From Streptomyces sp. DH12 (GTDB lineage Bacteria; Actinomycetota; Actinomycetes; Streptomycetales; Streptomycetaceae), in contig NZ_JAHWGT010000006.1 in assembly GCF_020873895.1 (NCBI RefSeq), forward strand, positions 185,928 to 249,927: 64,000 bases of DNA, in the 5' to 3' direction. Positions 62,096 to 64,000 of this stretch are shown piece by piece (the first letter of the stretch is position 1; each line of letters begins with the position of its first letter). The position numbers were made by a program, and so were the translations under genes. Below the pieces are notes generated by a model. It saw nothing but the letters and a program-made list of their open reading frames with translations, had not been told where the DNA came from and did not search any database.

Positions 62096-62101
62096 GCGGG
62101 C

Positions 62102-63403
62102 ATGACCTCGCGATCCGCCTCCCCGTCCATGCACCCGTACGACGACATGTCGCCGGTGGCACAGGCCGCCTACCGGGCCCGCGCCGCCTCCGCCGACATC
62201 GCGCCGCTGCCGCGCGCGGCCAAGGACGACGCGCTGCTGGCCATGGCCGACGCCCTCGAAGTCCGCACGGCCGACATCGTCCGGGCGAACGCCGACGACG
62301 TGGCCAGGGCCCGCGAGGCCGGCACCAGCGAGTCGATCGTCGACCGCCTGACCCTCACCCCCGAGCGCGTACGCGCCATCGCCGCGGACGTCCGCCACGT
62401 CGCCGGGCTGCCCGACCCGGTCGGCGAAGTCGTCCGCGGCTCGACCCTCCCCAACGGCCTCGACCTGCGGCAGGTACGCGTCCCGCTCGGCGTGGTCGGC
62501 ATCATCTACGAGGCCCGCCCGAACGTCACCGTCGACGCCGCGGCCCTCTGCCTCAAGGCCGGCAACGCCGTCCTGCTGCGCGGCTCCTCCTCGGCGTACG
62601 CCTCCAACACCGCCCTGGTACGGGTGCTGCGCGACGCCGTCGGCGGCGCCGGACTCCCCGCCGACGCCGTGCAGCTCGTGCCGGGCGAGTCGCGCGACTC
62701 GGTCCGCGAGCTGATGCGCGCCCGCGGCCTGGTCGACGTCCTCATCCCGCGCGGCGGCGCCTCCCTGATCCGCACCGTCGTCGAGGAGTCCACCGTCCCC
62801 GTCATCGAGACGGGCACCGGCAACTGCCACGTCTACGTCGACTCGCAGGCCGACCTCGACATGGCCGTCGACATCCTCATCAACTCCAAGGCGCAGCGCG
62901 TCAGCGTGTGCAACGCCGCCGAGACCCTCCTCGTCCACCAGGACATCGCCGACCGGTTCCTGCCGCGCGCCCTGGACGCCCTCGCCGAGGCGGGCGTCAC
63001 CGTCCACGGCGACGAGCGGGTCCTCGCCCACGCGGAGGGCTCCAAGGCCACGGTCGTCCCCGCCACCGCGGAGGACTGGGAGACCGAGTACCTCTCCCAC
63101 GACATCGCCGCGGCAGTCGTCGACTCGCTGGACTCCGCCGTCGCCCACATCCGGCTGTGGACGTCCGGTCACACCGAGGCGATCGTCACCACCTCGCAGG
63201 CCGCCGCCCGCCGCTTCACCCAGTTGGTGGATTCCACGACGGTCGCCGTGAACGCCTCGACGCGCTTCACGGACGGTGGCCAGTTCGGGTACGGGGCGGA
63301 GATCGGCATCTCCACGCAGAAGCTCCACGCCCGCGGTCCCATGGGCCTGCCCGAGCTCACGTCGACGAAGTACATCGTCACCGGCGACGGTCACATCCGG
63401 TAA
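62102..63403 (+). CDS. proA: Glutamate-5-semialdehyde dehydrogenase (gamma-glutamyl phosphate reductase)
   Basis: A 433-aa enzyme of the aldehyde-dehydrogenase superfamily. [31 protein letters not shown] and [14 protein letters not shown] are the ProA signatures. Cys270 in [15 protein letters not shown] is the catalytic cysteine. It reduces glutamyl-5-phosphate with NADPH, the second step of proline synthesis. Homology begins near residue 12, so ATG 62102 is fitting. Confidence 0.98.
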   Translation: MTSRSASPSMHPYDDMSPVAQAAYRARAASADIAPLPRAAKDDALLAMADALEVRTADIVRANADDVARAREAGTSESIVDRLTLTPERVRAIAADVRHVAGLPDPVGEVVRGSTLPNGLDLRQVRVPLGVVGIIYEARPNVTVDAAALCLKAGNAVLLRGSSSAYASNTALVRVLRDAVGGAGLPADAVQLVPGESRDSVRELMRARGLVDVLIPRGGASLIRTVVEESTVPVIETGTGNCHVYVDSQADLDMAVDILINSKAQRVSVCNAAETLLVHQDIADRFLPRALDALAEAGVTVHGDERVLAHAEGSKATVVPATAEDWETEYLSHDIAAAVVDSLDSAVAHIRLWTSGHTEAIVTTSQAAARRFTQLVDSTTVAVNASTRFTDGGQFGYGAEIGISTQKLHARGPMGLPELTSTKYIVTGDGHIR

Positions 63404-63479
63404 CCGCCGCCCACCCGCGCCCGCACGACGGCAGGGGGAAGCTTGCCTGCTCTCCCTGCCGAAGGACACCGTCCGGGGC

Positions 63480-63485
63480 TACGCT
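63480..63485 (+). promoter_or_regulatory. -10-like hexamer TACGCT, probable leaderless start
   Basis: TACGCT is followed by 6 nt and the GTG at 63492. No Shine-Dalgarno sequence. Confidence 0.45.
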
Positions 63486-63491
63486 GAGCAC

Positions 63492-64000
63492 GTGCCGGAC
63501 GACGTGGGGGGCAGGCCGTTTCCGGACGGCCGAGAGCCCGACGACGACCGCGGAGGCGCTGACGAGGACTTCGCCTCCGTGGTGTTCGACGAGGACTTCG
63601 TACGGACCGCCGCGTTCCACGAGCCGACCGCCGTCGAGCGGCTCCTCGCCGCGGCCGAGGCCCGTGCCGACGCGGACGCCGCCAGAGCGCGCGGCCGCGG
63701 CACCCACCCGGACGACGACCCGTACGGGCCCGGCTTCCACGACGACGACCGCGACGACGACCCGTACGAGCCCTACGACCCGTACGACCCGTACGGTCCC
63801 CACGGCGGCGCCCTGCGCCCGTACCGGCCCGGATCGCGCTGGTACCGCCCCGTCGCCTGGGTCGTCGCCCTCCTGATGGGCCTCGGCATGGTCGCCCTCG
63901 CCTTCACCGCCGTGTACCGCAGCTCCTCCGGCGACCGCGAGGAGCAGGTGCCGACGCCGGCGAGTACCGACGTCACCTCGGACGGCCCCCCTCCCCCCTC
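63492..64000 (+). CDS. Acidic/Tyr-rich single-pass membrane protein (N-terminal part)
   Basis: At least 169 residues, cut by the window end. The acidic head VPDDVGGRPFPDGREPDDDRGGADEDFASVVFDEDFV is followed by FHEPTAVERLLAAAEARADADAAR and repeated DPYxPYDPYDPYGP. A transmembrane helix (WVVALLMGLGMVALAFTAVYR) then leads to an exposed Ser/Pro-rich start. The FVRTAAFHEPTAxER segment is typical of a conserved streptomycete membrane protein of unknown function. The C-terminal domain is not in the window. Confidence 0.8.
   Translation, partial: MPDDVGGRPFPDGREPDDDRGGADEDFASVVFDEDFVRTAAFHEPTAVERLLAAAEARADADAARARGRGTHPDDDPYGPGFHDDDRDDDPYEPYDPYDPYGPHGGALRPYRPGSRWYRPVAWVVALLMGLGMVALAFTAVYRSSSGDREEQVPTPASTDVTSDGPPPP

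Overview
This window reads as a piece of a Streptomyces (or close relative) core chromosome. The DNA is very GC-rich, start codons are often GTG or TTG, intergenic spaces carry long GC hairpins without U-tracts, and the gene order tig-clpP1-clpP2-clpX-valS-folC-ndk-mreBCD-pbp2-rodA ... rne ... rplU-rpmA-obg ... proB-proA is a recognisable streptomycete housekeeping order. No insertion sequence, prophage, CRISPR array or rRNA gene is visible. Two intact tRNA genes (Gly-TCC and Pro-TGG) lie just before tig.

Layout. 1-6 kb: end of an amino-acid permease, ribose-5-phosphate isomerase B, an Nei-type DNA glycosylase, a membrane PP2C phosphatase, a small HD hydrolase, a membrane acyltransferase and a tiny membrane protein. 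6-17.4 kb: two tRNAs, trigger factor, the ClpP1P2/ClpX protease with a consensus-like ClgR operator, a Pro/Gln/Tyr-rich membrane protein, valS, folC, a DUF4233 protein and ndk. 17.6-23.9 kb: the rod-shape/spore-wall operon mreB-mreC-mreD-pbp2-rodA. 24-33.2 kb: a CYTH-CHAD protein, a B12-binding radical-SAM protein with its DUF2344 partner, and a very long RNase E/G with repetitive arms.

33.5-50.4 kb is a block of 14 genes, mostly wall-glycopolymer genes, between rne and rplU. It contains homologues of all five enzymes of the Pseudomonas Wbp route to UDP-2,3-diacetamido-2,3-dideoxy-mannuronic acid: 6-dehydrogenase, 3-dehydrogenase, aminotransferase, N-acetyltransferase and 2-epimerase. With them are a TarS-like GT2, three GT4 glycosyltransferases, a GalE-like epimerase, a polyprenol-phosphate mannosyltransferase-like protein, a cytoplasmic beta-propeller-like protein, and an unrecognised module present once as a 192-aa protein and twice (start and end) in a 752-aa GT4 fusion. 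I read this as synthesis of a teichuronic-acid-type or decorated wall polymer. No flippase, polymerase or ligase for it is in the window.

50.9-64 kb: rplU-rpmA-obg behind a textbook promoter, then a second wall-polymer set: a GT4 with a C-terminal extension, a Bcs1-like IspD+SDR fusion expected to make CDP-ribitol, and a TagF/TarL-like polyol-phosphate polymerase. The window ends with proB, an uncharacterised gene, proA and the start of a membrane protein. A regional regularity is that eight genes have a -10-like TANNNT hexamer 6-8 nt upstream of the start codon and no Shine-Dalgarno sequence, the layout of leaderless transcripts.
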